Assembly: GCA_019058515.1 (NCBI GenBank)
Contig: JAHPYY010000030.1
Span: 1-32,792 of the forward strand
DNA: 32,792 nucleotides
DNA from: Promethearchaeota archaeon
GTDB taxonomy: Archaea; Asgardarchaeota; Lokiarchaeia; Sigynarchaeales; SOKP01
Reading direction: 5' to 3'
Made by a program: the position numbers and the translations under genes. The notes below the pieces were generated by a model that saw nothing but the letters and a program-made list of their open reading frames with translations, was not told the DNA's origin and did not search any database. This document shows positions 16,681-26,295 of this stretch, piece after piece; position 1 is the first letter of the stretch; the number at the start of each line of letters is the position of its first letter.

Positions 16681-17103
16681 TTAATTATTTCTTATTTTTT
16701 CTAAAAGCTTTTTCATGGTGTCGTAATTCACTAATCCAACTATTTTGCGAACAATTTGGCTGCCTTTCATGAATAAAGTTGTTGGTATGCCAGTAATACC
16801 GAATGTTCGAGCGATTTCTTGATTTTCGTCGACATTTACTTTTAAAAAAATAAATCCCTTGCCTTTATACTCTTCTTGTATTTTCTTAAAAACGGGGGCA
16901 AACAACATACATGGATTACACCATATAGCCCAAAAATCTACGACAATAACATTATCGGAGTACTTTTGAGTAATTTCGTTAAAATGTGAACTGTTTCTTA
17001 CTTCTATAACATCTTGAGGAAACGATTGCATTTTCAAAAGCATTTCTGCTTTTTTTAACCTGATTTTTTCTAATTCGTAGTCGTTTTGATCGTTTTCTGA
17101 CAT
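16681..17103 (-). CDS. Thioredoxin with N-terminal extension
   Basis: A 140-aa thioredoxin. Active site W-C62-N-P-C65 and cis-proline loop G-I-P-T-T (105-109) are intact. It should reduce protein disulfides in the cytoplasm. The first 30 residues are an acidic then basic helical extension (Y-E-L-E-K-I-R-L-K-K-A-E-M-L-L-K) of the kind seen on several archaeal thioredoxins. The middle residues of the active site are N-P, not the usual G-P, which may tune the redox potential. It is transcribed with the small ORF downstream. Confidence 0.92.
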   Translation of the reverse strand: MSENDQNDYELEKIRLKKAEMLLKMQSFPQDVIEVRNSSHFNEITQKYSDNVIVVDFWAIWCNPCMLFAPVFKKIQEEYKGKGFIFLKVNVDENQEIARTFGITGIPTTLFMKGSQIVRKIVGLVNYDTMKKLLEKIRNN

Positions 17104-17419
17104 TTCTGAGTAAGAAACCCCTAAATCTCCTCGACTTGGAGTTATATATGTGATGAAATTAAAATTTCTTTTTAAATTTCTTTATTATTATATTGCTTTT
17201 GTAGATAGAGGGGTATAAATCGAAAAAGAATTCAGAAATTTGGTCAACGCCATATAATTTTACATCTCTGGTAATTTGACGAGGTGATTTGGTTAAGATT
17301 GAATTAAAATCCTTCTTAAGGGTTTTAACATTGATAATTATTCTTTTACTAACGATTAAAAATACTTATAAGAGAATATTTCTATAAGATATCTAAAGAA
17401 TGAGAGCGAGAGTTGGTAA
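17104..17419. other. Divergent promoter region, 316 bp
   Basis: Separates the minus-strand thioredoxin and the plus-strand longin/roadblock-like gene. Two TATA-like sequences are visible on the plus strand (GGTATAAAT near 17212 and CTTATAAG near 17365). No gene or repeat seen. Confidence 0.5.
17365..17372 (+). promoter_or_regulatory. TATA box for longin/roadblock-like gene
   Basis: CTTATAAG, about 50 bases before ATG 17420, the same octamer as the one preceding the redox cluster at 13404. It would give a leader of about 25 bases. Confidence 0.35.
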
Positions 17420-18169
17420 ATGGAAATCCACTCGATATTTATATTACAAACCTCGGGAAATTGTGTATATTACCGCAATTTTACGAATGAATTTAAATTT
17501 GAAATAAATCTACTTACTCCCTTCTTTTCGGCAATCATAACCTTTTCAGAGCGTATAGTATCGAAAAAACTCGAAGTTTTAGAGATGAGTGGATTGAGGT
17601 TCGTATTTCAAATATCAAACGAGTTTATTTTCGTTATTTTATGCGACGAATCGACTAGTTTGTTGTTCGTTACGACTAGAATAAAAAAAATAATTGACGA
17701 ATTTTTTTTAATGTTTGATGCGAGCGATATCGTCGATTACCAGCAAATTGAGAGCCCTGAACTTGATGTTCTTATTGATAACATCATTACGGGGAAAGAA
17801 GAACGTGATAGGAGTAGAGTATTTTACGCTAAAGTTATAGAATACTTTAAAAAGTTGATTTTTAGCGACGAAATTCTTGGAGCGGCGATGTTAACCATTC
17901 AAGGAAACATCATATATTCTTCTTTACCTGACGAAATTTTAATACGAAGTCTAAAAGAGCTGGAGATTCGATTTTCTACGGGAATGAAAGTACTTCCTGA
18001 GTTTTTTTACGGATTAGAAACAGGAGAGAAGGTTTTTTCTAGAACAGTTAAAGTCTCTTGGAAATTAGAAAGTTTCTTTGTGGTCCTTCTATTCGATAAG
18101 ACTATCCCATTGGGAATGGCGGAATTAAACCTGGAAAAAATTGCAAAAATCGTACAGAATATTATGTAA
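17420..18169 (+). CDS. Longin plus roadblock-like two-domain protein
   Basis: A 249-aa cytoplasmic protein with two alpha/beta halves. Residues 1-100 begin I-H-S-I-F-I-L-Q-T-S-G-N-C-V-Y-Y, followed by long strands and the helix T-T-R-I-K-K-I-I-D-E-F-F, a pattern like longin or adaptin-sigma folds. Residues 145-249 (G-A-A-M-L-T-I-Q-G-N-I-I-Y-S-S-L, then a helix, a strand pair and a final helix) resemble a roadblock/LC7 domain. In Asgard archaea and eukaryotes such domains form scaffolds for small GTPases. No GTPase gene is seen in this window. The assignment is by secondary-structure pattern, not a signature motif, so it is moderate. The downstream flavoprotein follows after about 110 bases. 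Confidence 0.55.
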   Translation: MEIHSIFILQTSGNCVYYRNFTNEFKFEINLLTPFFSAIITFSERIVSKKLEVLEMSGLRFVFQISNEFIFVILCDESTSLLFVTTRIKKIIDEFFLMFDASDIVDYQQIESPELDVLIDNIITGKEERDRSRVFYAKVIEYFKKLIFSDEILGAAMLTIQGNIIYSSLPDEILIRSLKELEIRFSTGMKVLPEFFYGLETGEKVFSRTVKVSWKLESFFVVLLFDKTIPLGMAELNLEKIAKIVQNIM

Positions 18170-18283
18170 GAGAGAGAATTTTTGGGGAAAAAAAAAAATC
18201 TAATCAATGTTTTGTCTGATAAACTTAAAATTTGTTTTTTTATTATTACAGACAATTCTAATATCGTCTGAATAAAGTGATTT

Positions 18284-19549
18284 ATTATCCATTTTGATGT
18301 TATTGTTATTGGATCGGGAATTTCCGGTTCTACGTTTAACTTGAAAGCTTCCAAATTCTCTAAGACTTTAATAATTGATGTAAATAGAGACCTATTTTAT
18401 AATACAAACATATTTCCTGACCATAATTTGCCCTTTATTCAAGAAGTCAATATAGGAGATGAAAAGATCTTCCCTAGAGACCATAAATTCACATGTTACG
18501 GAGGAGATAAGATAGATGGTAAATTAGACGCAATGGAATTTGGGGAACCCTTAGGTAAAATATCTCACACCGAGGAGTTAATTAAATACTCTTTAACAAG
18601 CGCTGAAGAAAGCGGAAGCGAAATTAGATTAGGAGAGAGAGTAAAGAAATTAGCTAAATCTCCCGAAAAAGTATCGATCTATACAGACAAGGGCAATGAA
18701 TATAGTTGTAAGTTATTAGTTTTAGCAACGGGTTCTAGAGGGTTCGAATTACAGCGTTCCCTAGGATTTGAGTATCCTGATTCATATACAGGGTTGTTCA
18801 CCCACTTGTATGGAGATGAAGATCAAATTAATGATAATTTCTATTTTCAGTACATGTTTCATGTTAATCCAAAAATTAGTCAAAACGGTCCTTTTTATTT
18901 CAATGTTGGAAAAGGAAGAGTGTCTACGGGATTTCTTGGGAATCAAAGAGAATCGGATAGCGAACTTGCATCAAAAATGGATAGAATTTTGCAAAATTAC
19001 AAAAAAATCCAACCTTACTTGAAAGGGTTAAAAAAATCGGAGAAACCGTATACAATTGGCAAGATTTCAAAACACCCCATTAAAAAGATGACTCAAGATC
19101 GCGTTTTAGTTATAGGAGAAGCTGCTGGTCTCGTCACTGCCTTTTTTTACGAGGGGATTTTGTGTGGACTTGCTAGTGCAGATATCGCAGCAAAAGCTAT
19201 AGAACCGTTGATTAAGGCTCAAAGCAATTTTAATAACGGAGAATTATATATGTACCAAAAAGAGGTCAACAGAATTCTTTTAAAAAACTACTTTAGAAAT
19301 GGAGATGCGTGCGAATATTTGTTCTATAACGCGGGGTCAAACGCTAAGTTATTGTGGGACACTTATACGAATTTAATCAATACTAATCGCAAATTGCGCA
19401 AACAAGTCTGGGAGGCATATAAACTTCAAGATTTGGCAAATTACGATACCAACAGAGATAGATGGGCGGGAGAGCAATTGTTTTCAGCCCTTCCAACTTT
19501 ATCTAAAATAACATTAAGCCCTAGATTTTTCAAGGCAATGTTAAAATAA
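18284..19549 (+). CDS. FAD-dependent reductase, geranylgeranyl-reductase-like
   Basis: A flavoprotein of about 420 aa. The FAD-binding motif V-I-V-I-G-S-G-I-S-G starts 20 codons upstream of the first TTG (18341), so that TTG cannot be the true start. In frame, only ATT (18284) or ATC precede the motif after a TGA at 18278. Alternatively GTG at 18277 is the start and one extra T in the T-run 18292-18295 breaks the frame, giving I-Y-Y-P-F-D-V-I-V-I-G. The C-terminal FAD loop (V-L-V-I-G-E-A-A-G-L-V-T-A-F-F-Y-E-G-I-L-C-G) resembles geranylgeranyl reductases, which saturate archaeal lipid chains. The membrane-lipid substrate is inferred. The usual substrate-channel motif was not identified, so it may act on another isoprenoid or quinone. 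Confidence 0.75.
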   Translation: MIHFDVIVIGSGISGSTFNLKASKFSKTLIIDVNRDLFYNTNIFPDHNLPFIQEVNIGDEKIFPRDHKFTCYGGDKIDGKLDAMEFGEPLGKISHTEELIKYSLTSAEESGSEIRLGERVKKLAKSPEKVSIYTDKGNEYSCKLLVLATGSRGFELQRSLGFEYPDSYTGLFTHLYGDEDQINDNFYFQYMFHVNPKISQNGPFYFNVGKGRVSTGFLGNQRESDSELASKMDRILQNYKKIQPYLKGLKKSEKPYTIGKISKHPIKKMTQDRVLVIGEAAGLVTAFFYEGILCGLASADIAAKAIEPLIKAQSNFNNGELYMYQKEVNRILLKNYFRNGDACEYLFYNAGSNAKLLWDTYTNLINTNRKLRKQVWEAYKLQDLANYDTNRDRWAGEQLFSALPTLSKITLSPRFFKAMLK

Positions 19550-19575
19550 TAGTAAATAAAGCGAATTAAGGAAGA

Positions 19576-21933
19576 TTAAAGGATGTCGCTATTTTCTTCA
19601 AACTTCTTGTTTATAGTATCTTTAATTGACGACTGAACTTCCTTAAATTTATCTATAAGACTTGAGATTTCTTTTCCAAGTTCTTTTTTAAGCTCAATTG
19701 TTTTTTCAATGTAGTTGATTCCAACATTGTAGTTATTATTAAATATGTAAGCGCTTCCCATGAAGAACCACGCTTCTGCGAATCCCGACTCAGTTTCAAC
19801 CACTCTTTCGTAGTACTTAATGGATTTAAGATATTCAGCTTTAGAGAAATAGATATTAGCCATATTATACAATGCCATTGGAAATTTTGGGTTAATTTCA
19901 AGCGCTTTTGAATATGAATCGATGGCAGACTTTTGGTCCTCTAATTTGTTGTAAGAATATCCCAGGTAGTTCCAAGCCTCAGCGTGATTAGAATCAATAT
20001 CTACGGTCATTTTAAAGTAGTCGATTGCTTTTTCGAAATCTTTAAGGTAAAGAAAGTTTAATCCCGTTTTATAATATGCTTCAACGAATTCGTCGTTAAT
20101 TTCAATTATTTTGGAAGTTACCTCGATAGATTTCTTATATTTCTTACGATTATACAATGCAGTTGCCAAATTAATTAGTTCGTATAAGACCTTCTCTTTT
20201 TCTTTGTGATAAAGTAAAGGACTTTCCATTAATTCTACAATATTATATGCTTTTAAAATTAAATCGTATCCTTCATCAAACTTATTATGTTCAACTTTAT
20301 CGTTGCATTGCTCAAGATAAAGTTCAATTTCTGTAGAATGCACTTGGTCAATCGAGGTTTTTATTTTAAGAATTTCTTCTTCTTTAAGTTTTGAGTCTTC
20401 AATTCTTTTTGCACGTTCTAAGGATTTTTTTAATTTTGCAATCTCTTGGTCATATTGGTTTTCTTGATCTACCACTTCTCCCTTGTCGACAATTTGTTCC
20501 AACTCAACCTCGTAAATAAGTTCCTTTATCCGAGAGACTTCCTTTTCCATTTCATTAGAGAGATACATTTTATTAGTAGTGCTTAAGCCTTGATTGTATT
20601 TTTCGATAGCTTCTTCGTAATGCTTTTCTTCTAATAGTTTTCCAGCCTCAGAGATAATACCTTCAATTTCTTTAAGGTAAACCCCATTAATCATATCCTT
20701 TATGTTCTCTATTTCTTCGTTGTCGTCCTCTCCACAAGCCATGCTCTTTGCTATGCTTAGAGCAGAATAGAGCTCACTAATGGCTTTATCATAATTTTTT
20801 TCGTTTACATATCTTAAGCTCTCATCGGTGTGGGGTTTAATATTATCTTTACATGTGGCGTCTAATAGTTCAACTATCTCTGTTATTATCTGTTCTTTTT
20901 TATCGTACTCAATCATTTCACTTGCTAGTTTTAAGGCTTCTTGAAAGCTATTTACAGCTTCGTCAAACATCGTTCTTGTAGTTTGAAATTTTTCGTCGGT
21001 TTTTAAGCGTTTTCCATTTTCAATTAAAGGTTTTAGCTTTTCCTGATAAAATGGTAAAACCTCAGTATCGTAGAGTGTTGTGATTTTTTGCCTCTCTTGT
21101 AATTTCACTTCTGCGTTGTTTATACTTTCGCTTTTTCTCAATGCTCCATTAAGCACTTCTGAAACTTTTATATAGTCTTTATCTCGTAGAAACTCGTTAG
21201 CTGAGTTAACTAATTCCTCTATTATTGAAATATAAATCTTATCAATGTCTGTTTGAATTTGGCCTATTTTTTCATCCCTAAAAGATTTATCATAAAATTT
21301 TTCACACTGCTTAACGATCTTGTTTAATTTTTCAATAGCTGTCTCATTTTCACCTTGGTTTAAGATAGAATGAGTTTCTCCAATTTGCTTATCTATAAAA
21401 CTTGAATTCACTATGTCGCTTTCAGATTTTATGGCTATAATAAACTCATTTTCTTCTGATTGATACAGTTTTAACGCTTCGTTAAGAGCGAGTTTATATA
21501 TTTCTAAAGCTTTTTCGTGTTCTCCTGATTGGACTAAACTTTTACCTGTGCTTAAGGTTTTACGAATCCCAATTTCTTCGGTTAAATCGTTAATTTTATT
21601 TTTCTCTATTTCTTGTAAATCAAGATCCTTAATTTGGTAAGAAAGCGATTTTGCCTCTTCTAAATTAGCTAATGCGGAATCGAAATCGTTTTTGTTTATT
21701 ATTTCAATATTTGAACGAGTAAGGTAAGTTATTTGTTCAGCGTAAATCTGGTCTAAAGTTTGAGTTAACTTTTTTACTTCTTCGTCTCTTTCTTCCGACT
21801 CTTTCGCTTTTAGCTTAACAAAGTCAAGAGCTTGCTTAATTTTACTAATAGCTCTTGAAAAGTCCTCCTCTTTCCTAAAATCCTCACTTTCTTTTACCAG
21901 ACCTTCTATTTTTTTGATAATTGAAGATTTCAT
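19576..21933 (-). CDS. Large helical/TPR repeat protein
   Basis: A 785-aa, Lys- and Glu-rich soluble protein. The N-terminal 560 residues consist of seven or more long helical-hairpin repeats with a recurring pattern such as A-x-x-L-L-E-E-K-H-Y-E-E-A-I-E-K-Y and linkers like D-x-x-E-I-x-x-I-K. The C-terminal 200 residues contain at least three canonical TPRs (A-E-A-W-N-Y-L-G-Y-S-Y, F-P-M-A-L-Y-N-M-A-N-I-Y, F-A-E-A-W-F-F-M-G-S-A-Y). TPRs bind other proteins, so it is a probable scaffold. No signal peptide or membrane helix. It is convergent with the reductase gene and divergent from the amidohydrolases. The partner is unknown. Confidence 0.8.
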   Translation of the reverse strand: MKSSIIKKIEGLVKESEDFRKEEDFSRAISKIKQALDFVKLKAKESEERDEEVKKLTQTLDQIYAEQITYLTRSNIEIINKNDFDSALANLEEAKSLSYQIKDLDLQEIEKNKINDLTEEIGIRKTLSTGKSLVQSGEHEKALEIYKLALNEALKLYQSEENEFIIAIKSESDIVNSSFIDKQIGETHSILNQGENETAIEKLNKIVKQCEKFYDKSFRDEKIGQIQTDIDKIYISIIEELVNSANEFLRDKDYIKVSEVLNGALRKSESINNAEVKLQERQKITTLYDTEVLPFYQEKLKPLIENGKRLKTDEKFQTTRTMFDEAVNSFQEALKLASEMIEYDKKEQIITEIVELLDATCKDNIKPHTDESLRYVNEKNYDKAISELYSALSIAKSMACGEDDNEEIENIKDMINGVYLKEIEGIISEAGKLLEEKHYEEAIEKYNQGLSTTNKMYLSNEMEKEVSRIKELIYEVELEQIVDKGEVVDQENQYDQEIAKLKKSLERAKRIEDSKLKEEEILKIKTSIDQVHSTEIELYLEQCNDKVEHNKFDEGYDLILKAYNIVELMESPLLYHKEKEKVLYELINLATALYNRKKYKKSIEVTSKIIEINDEFVEAYYKTGLNFLYLKDFEKAIDYFKMTVDIDSNHAEAWNYLGYSYNKLEDQKSAIDSYSKALEINPKFPMALYNMANIYFSKAEYLKSIKYYERVVETESGFAEAWFFMGSAYIFNNNYNVGINYIEKTIELKKELGKEISSLIDKFKEVQSSIKDTINKKFEENSDIL

Positions 21934-22093
21934 TTAAATCACTTTAATTCTATTTCTATTGCTTTCTACTTCTCTAGTAATGACTCAATTGTTTCAAGAA
22001 ATTTATATCTTTTCTATATTAGACATAACATCTTATTAGTTAAAATTCTTAAACTATTTTTATTCATAATCCAAAATATTAATTATCCGATCC

Positions 22094-22101
22094 ATATAAA
22101 T
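22094..22101 (+). promoter_or_regulatory. TATA box for the amidohydrolase pair
   Basis: ATATAAAT lies 26-33 bases before the ATG at 22127, suggesting a short leader or leaderless mRNA. Confidence 0.4.
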
Positions 22102-22126
22102 TTATAATTTGTGAAGTGGGTTAAAA

Positions 22127-23751
22127 ATGCAGATTGAAAAAGAAAAAGCCACGATTTTTTCTGGAGGTACTATAGTGACAATGGAGGATGATATATTTGC
22201 TGAAAGTATAGCAATTCGAGGAGAAAAAATTATCGATGTCGGGTCTTTAAACGAAGTCAAAAAGCAAATATTAGGTAATTACGACATGAGAAATCTCGAG
22301 GGTAACACGCTCCTACCTGGTTTTATTGACTGCCATCTTCATCCAGTAATATATGTTTTCTACAAATTGAATCCTGATTTATCGAAAGTTACTAATTTAA
22401 ATGATTTAAAATCTATATTAACGGAAGCTTCAAAAAATAAGGAAGAGGATGATTTAATCCTAGGATTTAATCTTAACGAAGAGATTTTTGATAATCCAAT
22501 ACTTCCAACTCGGTGGGATTTAGACGAAGCTTGCCCAAATCATCCAGTTTTTGTCATAAGATATGATTCTCATATAGGAATAGCCAATTCGAAAGCGTTA
22601 AAACTCGCGAAAATCACAAAAGAAACGGAAGGAGGAGAGAGTGGAGAAATAAGAAAAAATGAGAAGGGAGAATTAACCGGCGTTTTATCAGAACATGCTA
22701 TGAGTCCTATTTTTCGCTATTAACACGATCCATAAAAGTTTTACTAAGTTCAAACCAGTTAAAAAAGAAGGCTGAAAAAGTTTTCAAGGAATATGCTAAA
22801 AATGGTATTACTTCTTTGCACGGCATTTTAAATTACGATAAGGGAGGGGAATTCGGCGAATTTGGCGCCTTTGAGCTAGAAATGTTTAAGGTAATAAGAG
22901 AATTTGTTCTTCAGAATTGGTATGCGATGATTTTTACAAATAAATTATCTAAACTAAAGAAAGTAAAAGAGATCTTAGAAGTAGATGATGGATCTGAGAA
23001 AAGATTTAAGGTGGGAACTTTAAAGTTGTTTTTAGACGGAAGTTTTGGAGCAAAGACTGCTTGCATGTTCGAACCTTTTTCAGACGCTCCAAATTTATGT
23101 GGGTTTTGTATTGGAGATGAAGAAGACATTTATGAAAAAATGAAATTTGCTTATAATAATGGTTTCCAGATTTGCATTCATGCAATTGGTGATAAAGGAT
23201 GCAAAATAGCTACAGATCTATATAGTAGATTGTTGCAGGAGTTTCCAAGGGATGATCATCGCCATAGAATAGAACATGCTTCAATACTCATTCCAGATGT
23301 TATAGAAAATATGAGAAACTTAAATTTGATCGCATCGTGTCAACCTCCTTTTATTAATTCTGAATTTACATGGTTGGAGAAACGCTTGGGTAAAGAGCGA
23401 TTAAAAAATACATATCCTTTTAGATCCCTTATCGATTCAGGAGTGTTAGTTGTGTCTGGATCTGACTGCCCAATTGAAGATACAAGTATTATACAAGGAC
23501 TACACGCACTAGTTCATCGAAACAATTTTGTTCCTGAACAATGTGTTGACATTGTAAATGCCTTAAAAACTTACACTATTAACGCTGCTTTCGCCGCCTT
23601 CGAGGAAGATATTAAAGGAAGTATTAAAGTAGGTAAATTAGCAGACTTAGTTATTTTAGACATAAACCCATTAGACGCGCTAAAAGACGAAATTAGAAAT
23701 ATTAAGGTCTTAGAAACTATTATTAAAGGAAAAACAGTTTTTAAAATGTAA
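22127..23751 (+). pseudogene. Amidohydrolase (YtcJ-like), copy 1, frameshifted
   Basis: A metal-dependent amidohydrolase of the amidohydrolase_3 / YtcJ type, broken at codon 198 and continuing in another frame from about 22715. Adding one T to the five-T run at 22710-22714 restores a single frame: S-P-I-F-S-L-L-T-R-S-I-K-V and on through K-K-A-E-K-V-F-K-E-Y-A-K-N-G-I-T-S. The intact protein would be about 541 aa. Metal and active-site motifs are spread over both parts: D-C-H-L-H-P, H-A-I-G-D-K, H-R-I-E-H-A-S and S-G-S-D-C-P-I-E. Both halves are otherwise well preserved relative to the adjacent copy. The break may be a sequencing error or a recent mutation. The substrate is unknown (hydrolysis of an amide or related bond). 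Confidence 0.75.
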
Positions 23752-23771
23752 AAAGCCTGAGGTATTTTAAT

Positions 23772-25385
23772 ATGAGTGAAAAGAAAGTATATTATAACGG
23801 TAAGATTATAACTATGAGCGAATCTAAAAAGTTTGTAGAAGCGGTTGGTATCGAAGGGGAAAGGATTATTGCTGTTGGTAAGCTACAGATTGTTAAAGAA
23901 AATATGCAAGATAACTGCAAATACATTAATTTGGAGGGTAAAACCTTATTACCTGGCTTTATTGATTGTCATATCCATCCTATTGGTGCAATAATAGTTG
24001 CTATTTATCCTGATCTTTCTGAAGTTAAGAGTATTTTTGAGCTTCAATCTACAATAAAGGATTGGATTGAGGAAAACCATCCGAAAGGGTTAGTGTTCGG
24101 ATTTTCTTTGAATGAAGAGAATTTTGACACTCCCACTCTTCCGACTCGCTGGGATTTGGACGAAGCTTGTCTTCAAGATCCTGTATTTGTTCTCCGTTAC
24201 GATGGTCATGTTGGAGTAGCGAATTCCAAGGCGCTGGAGCTAGCAGGAATTGATGAAAAAATCGAGGAACCCGAAGGAGGAATAATCCATAGAGATGATA
24301 CGGGAAAACTAACTGGTATTCTAAGTGAAAATGCTACCAATCTAATAATAGCGAAAGCTACCCTTCCAAATATAGATGTTATTAGAAAAACCGCTAAAAA
24401 GGTGTTTTACAATTTAGCGAAACTAGGAATTACTTCTTTTCATGCAATCATAGAAATGGACACAGAAGGAGGAGTGGAAAATCTTGGAGGAGTGTCTATT
24501 CCAATGCTGAAATCGCTAAGTAGCGATATTTTACAAAATGTATATAGTATTGTATATACAAGGACTCCCAAGAAACTGAGGAGGTTAAAGAAATCACCTT
24601 TACACTCAGAAGACAAATTCAGTAAATTTAAAGTAGGAGCTATAAAATCTTGGCTGGACGGTACGTTCGGGGCGTATACTGCTTATATGTATGAGCCTTT
24701 TAGCGATAAACCTGATAAAAGTGGATATTTAGTGATTCAAGAAAAAGACATATACGATAGAATGCAAAAAGCACACGATCTTGGATATCAGATTGCAATT
24801 CACGCCATCGGGGATAAAGCGAATCGATTATTAGTAGATATGTATAAAAAAATTACAACCATATCCCCCCGAGACGACACCCGGCATAGAATTGAGCACG
24901 CTTCTATGTTACCAAGCGATATAATTGAGGATATGAGTACATTAGGTATAGTAGCGTCCTGTCAACCTCCTTTCATTAACTCAGAATATTCGTGGTTAGA
25001 AAGCAAAATCGGGAAAAAGAGGTGTAGATATACTTATCCCTACAAATCTTTAATAAATGCGGGAGTAATTGTTGCCGCAGGCTCAGATTATCCTGTTGAG
25101 AATCCCGATCCCATTTTAGGGCTGCACGCACTAGTAAATAGAAATGGATTCGTTCCCGAAGAATGTATTAGTATGGAAGAGGCTTTAAAATTTTATACCA
25201 TAAACGGGGCTTACGCGGCATTTGAAGAAGATATAAAAGGAAGTATCGATGTAGGGAAATTGGCAGATTTTGTTATTCTGGACAAAAATCCACTAGAAGT
25301 TTCGACTGAGGAAATAAATACAATTAAAGTCCTGGAAACCATTATCCGCGGCAATACTGTGTATAAATCAGATTCTCCATTCTAA
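23772..25385 (+). CDS. Amidohydrolase (YtcJ-like), copy 2, intact
   Basis: A 537-aa paralogue of the preceding gene, starting 20 bases after it with a GAGGT ribosome-binding site, so probably in one operon. Complete set of motifs: D-C-H-I-H-P near the N-terminus (metal), H-A-I-G-D-K, H-R-I-E-H-A-S and G-S-D-Y-P-V-E. The C-terminus carries G-S-I-D-V-G-K-L-A-D-F-V-I-L-D, normal for the family. Enzymes of this type hydrolyse amides, formamides or cyclic ureides in the cytoplasm. No substrate-specific clue is nearby. Asp-Tyr-Pro replaces the Asp-Cys-Pro of copy 1, which may mark a substrate difference. Confidence 0.85.
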   Translation: MSEKKVYYNGKIITMSESKKFVEAVGIEGERIIAVGKLQIVKENMQDNCKYINLEGKTLLPGFIDCHIHPIGAIIVAIYPDLSEVKSIFELQSTIKDWIEENHPKGLVFGFSLNEENFDTPTLPTRWDLDEACLQDPVFVLRYDGHVGVANSKALELAGIDEKIEEPEGGIIHRDDTGKLTGILSENATNLIIAKATLPNIDVIRKTAKKVFYNLAKLGITSFHAIIEMDTEGGVENLGGVSIPMLKSLSSDILQNVYSIVYTRTPKKLRRLKKSPLHSEDKFSKFKVGAIKSWLDGTFGAYTAYMYEPFSDKPDKSGYLVIQEKDIYDRMQKAHDLGYQIAIHAIGDKANRLLVDMYKKITTISPRDDTRHRIEHASMLPSDIIEDMSTLGIVASCQPPFINSEYSWLESKIGKKRCRYTYPYKSLINAGVIVAAGSDYPVENPDPILGLHALVNRNGFVPEECISMEEALKFYTINGAYAAFEEDIKGSIDVGKLADFVILDKNPLEVSTEEINTIKVLETIIRGNTVYKSDSPF

Positions 25386-25411
25386 ATAGAAAGCAATTAA
25401 GGTTTTAAATC

Positions 25412-26074
25412 CTAATTTTTATTCATAGCTTTTGTCAATAAAGCAGAAAACCTTTCGTTATAAACGGGGTAATTATTTACTATATAATATATTAACTTAA
25501 TGCTAGCTATATTATTTAACGACAAATCAAATTCGCTTAAATACATCGATGTCCTACAAATTAAATTTAATATTAAAATTCCAATAATTAACGAAAACTG
25601 TAATAAATAATTTAAATTAGTGTAGAGAAAACCAATTAACGAAATCCAACAAGTAATAACACCTAAAATAAGGTTTAAACCCCTCCAAAATCTGGAATAT
25701 AATCGCACCAATATTCCCTTAATGATTCCCGCAAACCCAATTATTACAACGGGAAAAGAAATTAATTGTAATATCATTCCAGTATGAACGGAAGGTCTTG
25801 AAACGATAAAACTGATAACGAGAATCGCAAAGGTCATTCCAAGCAGGGAGAGGTTTATTATAATTGCTTTTTCAAACAGAATGTACACTTTACTTTTTAT
25901 CATTTCGATAATCTTAAGGAATCCGAAGACAATCAAAGCAGTTAAAGGATAAATTACAACGGACATTAAAGCTATAATTGGAAAAAAAATAACTAGCGTA
26001 ATAAATCCTATAAAAAGTACAAGAATCAACCCACTATCGGCTCGAACCACATCAGTATGAGGCATAAATCCCAT
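25412..26074 (-). CDS. Unknown multi-pass membrane protein, 220 aa
   Basis: A hydrophobic protein with about six transmembrane segments (roughly 14-35, 37-58, 70-92, 98-120, 130-150, 153-174) and a short soluble C-terminus ending in N-E-R-F-S-A-L-L-T-K-A-M-N-K-N. No catalytic or ligand motif seen. I recognise no family. It is divergent from the decayed membrane gene. The start ATG follows from the track of charged N-terminal residues before the first helix. Confidence 0.55.
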   Translation of the reverse strand: MGFMPHTDVVRADSGLILVLFIGFITLVIFFPIIALMSVVIYPLTALIVFGFLKIIEMIKSKVYILFEKAIIINLSLLGMTFAILVISFIVSRPSVHTGMILQLISFPVVIIGFAGIIKGILVRLYSRFWRGLNLILGVITCWISLIGFLYTNLNYLLQFSLIIGILILNLICRTSMYLSEFDLSLNNIASIKLIYYIVNNYPVYNERFSALLTKAMNKN

Positions 26075-26220
26075 TATATCACCCGCATAATTTGTTTAAA
26101 AATTATAATTGAGTAATAAAAGTTTATGAGCTTTGTAAGCATTTGACAAATAAATCATTTATCCTAAAATTGAATTCGAATCCAAAAAATATGTTAAATT
26201 ATTAATAAATAATTTGATAA

Positions 26221-26233
26221 TTTGACTAAATTG
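26221..26233 (+). promoter_or_regulatory. Motif shared with the 4.8 kb repeat array
   Basis: TTTGACTAAATTG matches unit cores at 4789-4801 and 4809-4821 at 12 of 13 positions each. It lies 63 bases before the start of the decayed membrane gene. It could be an operator of the same regulator, or coincidence in AT-rich DNA. Confidence 0.25.
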
Positions 26234-26295
26234 TATATTTGTAGTCAAAAAAATCTTATTTTAAAAAATTTGACGGATAAGTGAGAGTGAAAAAC

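Noticed and set aside
18341..18343. TTG as the start of the flavoprotein
   Set aside because: It would remove the essential FAD-binding G-x-G-x-x-G segment encoded just upstream.
26165..26185. TTCGAATCC, like the T-arm of a tRNA
   Set aside because: No acceptor, D-arm or anticodon arm could be folded around it.
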